Shown here: piece by piece, positions 61,638 through 64,000 of the stretch
Numbering within the stretch: the first letter of the stretch is position 1
Layout of the letters: each line of letters starts with the position of its first letter
NCBI GenBank assembly: GCA_963777975.1
Contig: CAVZSO010000005.1
Span: forward strand, 194,163-258,162
Reading direction: 5' to 3'
DNA length: 64,000 nucleotides
Source: CSP1-4 sp963777975
Lineage (GTDB): Bacteria; Chloroflexota; Limnocylindria; Limnocylindrales; CSP1-4
The notes under the pieces: model-generated
What the model saw: only the letters and a program-made list of their open reading frames with translations
Told to the model about the DNA's origin: nothing
Database searches by the model: none
Program-made: the position numbers and the translations under genes

Positions 61638-63195
61638 CGGAGCCTGCCGGTCCGTCGGTCGGGGGCGCCGTCGCCACGTCATCGTCGCCTTCGTTGCCGG
61701 TCGCCGCGAACATCACCCGTTCCTGCGTCGCTCGCGCGCGCGGGATCTCGGCCGTGATCCGTCCTTCGTGCAGCACGATGATCCGGTCCGACATCGCGAG
61801 GACCTCCGGCAGGTCGCTCGAGATGAGGATGATGGCCAGCCCCGATGCCGCCAGCTCGCCGATGATGCGATGGACCTCGACCTTGGCGCCGATGTCGATG
61901 CCGCGCGTCGGCTCGTCGAGGATGAGCACGCGCGGCTTGGTCGAGAGCCACTTGGCGAGCACGACCTTCTGCTGGTTGCCACCCGAGAGCGCCGACACGA
62001 CCTGGTCGACGCCGGTCATCTTGACGCCCAGCTGCGCGGTGTCGTCGATGGCGACCCTGCGTTCGACCGACGTGCGCATCAGCAACCTGGGAAAGAGGCG
62101 TGGCAGGATCGGCAGCGTCACGTTCTGGGCGATCGAGAAGTCGGCCACCAGGCCTTCCTGGTGACGGTCCTCCGGCAGATAGGCGATGCCCGCATCCATC
62201 GCTGCGGACGGGCTCGAAAAGGCGATCGGCTTGCCGTCCAGCCGGATGTCCCCGCTGTCCGCTCGATCGAGCCCGAACAGGACGCGAGCGACCTCTGTTC
62301 GCCCCGCTCCGACCAGCCCGGCAAGGCCGAGGATCTCGCCTGCGCGGACGGAGAAGCTGACGTCTCGAAAGGTCCCGACCCGGGTCAGCCCGTCGGCCTC
62401 GAGGACGATGTCGCCGGTCGGGCTCTCGACCTTGGGAAAGAGCGATACGGTCCGTCCGACCATGTGGCGCACGAGGTCGGCGGTGGTCAGCCGGCTTGTC
62501 TCGGTCGTGATCACGTGGCGGCCGTCGCGGAAGACCGTGGCGCGATCGCAGAGGTCGAAGACCTCGTCGAGCCGGTGGCTCACGAAGAGGACCGCGACAC
62601 CGCGTGCCCGCAGGCCACGGACGATGACCGTCAGGCGCTCGACCTCGTGGGCCGAGAGCGACGCCGTGGGCTCGTCGAGGATGAGCACGCGAGCCTCCAC
62701 CGAGAGCGCCTTGGCGATCTCGATCAACTGCTGGTCCGCCATCGACAGGCCACGGACCGGCGCCCCGACGTCGAAGCGGACATCGAGCTCCTTGAAGAGC
62801 GCGGCGGCCTGGCGGCGCATCTCGGACCAGGCGATGGTCCGCAGGCGGCCAGACGGGGCATGGCCGATGAAGACGTTCTCGGCGACCGACAAGTCGGGAA
62901 AGAGGCGCGGCTCCTGGTGGACGACCGCGATGCCCAGGGCCCGCGCGTGATCGGGTCCTCGAAGCTCGACCAGCTCGCCGTCGAGGCGGATCGTTCCTGC
63001 ATCGGGCTGATGGACGCCGGCCAGGATCTTGACCAGCGTGCTCTTGCCGGCTCCGTTCTCACCGACCAGGCCATGGATCTCGCCGGGCAGCAGGTCCAGC
63101 GAGACGCCGTCCAGCGCCTGGGTAGCCCCGAACCGCTTCGAGATGCCCTCCAGCGCCGCGCGGGGAGCCGTCGCGACCGCCTCGGCGACCGTCAT
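61630..63195 (-). CDS. rhaT: Rhamnose ABC transporter ATPase (two nucleotide-binding domains)
   Basis: 521 residues of the RbsA type. Domain 1 has Walker A IHGLVGENGAGKSTLVKILA, the signature LSMADQQLIEIAKALS (degenerate, as usual for the first half) and Walker B VLILDEPTASLSAHE. Domain 2 has the non-canonical P-loop ILGLAGLVGAGRTEVARVLF, the signature LSGGNQQKVVLAKWLS and VLILDEPTRGIDIGAKVEVH. The asymmetry is normal for sugar importers of this class. It overlaps the DeoR regulator gene upstream by four bases. Confidence 0.93.
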   Translation of the reverse strand: MTVAEAVATAPRAALEGISKRFGATQALDGVSLDLLPGEIHGLVGENGAGKSTLVKILAGVHQPDAGTIRLDGELVELRGPDHARALGIAVVHQEPRLFPDLSVAENVFIGHAPSGRLRTIAWSEMRRQAAALFKELDVRFDVGAPVRGLSMADQQLIEIAKALSVEARVLILDEPTASLSAHEVERLTVIVRGLRARGVAVLFVSHRLDEVFDLCDRATVFRDGRHVITTETSRLTTADLVRHMVGRTVSLFPKVESPTGDIVLEADGLTRVGTFRDVSFSVRAGEILGLAGLVGAGRTEVARVLFGLDRADSGDIRLDGKPIAFSSPSAAMDAGIAYLPEDRHQEGLVADFSIAQNVTLPILPRLFPRLLMRTSVERRVAIDDTAQLGVKMTGVDQVVSALSGGNQQKVVLAKWLSTKPRVLILDEPTRGIDIGAKVEVHRIIGELAASGLAIILISSDLPEVLAMSDRIIVLHEGRITAEIPRARATQERVMFAATGNEGDDDVATAPPTDGPAGSDG

Positions 63196-64000
63196 CGGAA
63201 GGACCTCGACGAGTCATGGCTGCCCGTCAGCGGCGCCCCGGGATCCTCGTCGGAGGCCACCGAGTGGACCTCGATGCCTCGTGCCAGCAATGCCGCGACC
63301 ATCGATCCGGGGGCTTCGTCGTCGGTCATCACCGTGGTGATCTGGCTCGTCGAGCAGAAGGTCGCGAATGCCGCGCGCTCCCACTTCGTGTGATCGACGA
63401 TGGCGATGACCTCGCGGGCGGCGGCGACCATCGAGCGCTTGATCTGCGCCTCTTCGTCGGTCGCATCGGCCAGCCCGGACTCGAGGGTGAACCCGGCCGC
63501 GCCAAGGAAGGCCTTCTGGACGTTGATGCGGCTGAACAGGCCGTCGCCCAGCTGCCCGACGACGGAAAGCGCCTCCCAGCGCACGCGACCGCCCAGCATG
63601 AGGACCGTGATGCCCGGATGGCCGGCCAGCTCGGCAGGCGATGCGCAGACCGTTCGTGATGACGGTCAGCTGACCCCAACCGCCGCGCGCCTTGAGGTGC
63701 CGGGCGACCGACAGCGCGGTCGTGCTGGCGTCCAGGACGATGCTTTCGCCATCGTGGACGAGGGCCGCCGCGGCCGCGCCGATGCGTCCCTTCTCACGCG
63801 GTTGCAGCCGCTCGCGGATCTCGAAGGCGACCTCCGGCCGGCTGCGATCGAAGGCGATCGCGCCGCCATGCGTCCGCTGCAACCGATGCTCGGCCTCGAG
63901 GACCACGAGATCCTTGCGCGACGGTCACGGCCGAGACCCCGAAGCGGGCGGCCAGCTCCTTGACGCGGATTCGCCCGTGCTCCTCGACGATGCGGGCGAT
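63192..64000 (-). CDS. DeoR-family regulator of the rhamnose operon (partial, frameshifted)
   Basis: The start lies beyond the right edge. The HTH (ARIVEEHGRIRVKELAARFG then VSAVTV) is followed near 63925 by an extra base, and the normal RKDLVVLEAEHRLQRTHGGA continues in another frame. The sensor domain LVHDGESIVLDASTTALSVA and LKARGGWGQLTVITNGLRIA shifts again near 63625 before MVAAAREVIAIVDHTKWERA and FATFCSTSQITTVMTDDEAP. All DeoR blocks are present, so the protein is probably intact in the organism. It should repress the rhamnose genes until a rhamnose metabolite binds. Confidence 0.82.

Noticed and set aside
1..64000. CRISPR array or rRNA operon
   Set aside because: No regularly spaced repeats and no conserved rRNA stretches were seen on either strand.

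Overview
The window is GC-rich, densely packed bacterial DNA with very strong G/C third-position bias. No phage, transposase, CRISPR array or rRNA was seen. The gene mix points to an aerobic-type heterotroph, most likely a Chloroflexota (Limnocylindria-like) bacterium. The supporting features are a DUF5317-MFS fusion, a SARP/MalT-like STAND regulator, HD-GYP and Rsb signalling genes, a Gram-positive-type LexA box (GAAC-N4-GTTC) and apparently leaderless starts. The phylum is an inference; no marker gene was compared.

Layout. 0-10 kb: mixed housekeeping genes (two class-V aminotransferases, RidA, tRNA-Ile(UAU), a rhodanese-fold protein without its catalytic cysteine, an ATP-dependent DNA ligase, acetyltransferases, a sulfite-oxidase-fold protein). 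10-16 kb: regulatory genes in decay, namely a disrupted membrane HD-GYP gene and a large ATPase/TPR/winged-helix regulator whose C-terminal half is broken by many frameshifts. 16-26 kb: dodecin, dnaB, dinB with a LexA-box-controlled small gene, rplI, stress genes (csbD, glsB, YggT-like), a XRE regulator and lexA.

26-51 kb is the centre of interest: a nearly complete one-carbon module for methylated amines, most likely glycine betaine. It has an OpuA-type betaine ABC importer. It has a corrinoid methyltransferase system: MttB-family enzyme without pyrrolysine, corrinoid protein, methyl-THF methyltransferase and ASKHA reactivase. It also has a methylene-THF reductase-family protein, FchA, FolD and formate-THF ligase, which could carry the methyl group to formate. 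A dimethylglycine/sarcosine dehydrogenase-like flavoprotein with ETF alpha/beta could remove the remaining methyl groups. An IclR regulator is divergent from the corrinoid operon, with a perfect palindrome between them. A DUF1638 protein and a small 'virulence factor' protein sit inside the operon and have no known role.

50-58 kb: an RsbW-RsbV-RsbU partner-switching set, an ErpA-like Fe-S carrier, a stand-alone Lon N-domain protein, a transporter fusion, a Glu-Pro repeat membrane protein and an isoaspartyl methyltransferase. 58-64 kb: a rhamnose import operon (DeoR regulator, ATPase, two permeases, binding protein, mutarotase), which runs off the right edge.

About a dozen otherwise conserved genes carry single-base frameshifts (for example folD, csbD and the dimethylglycine dehydrogenase). 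This suggests residual indel errors in the assembly. The 11-14 kb stretch has far more and may be a true pseudogene region.
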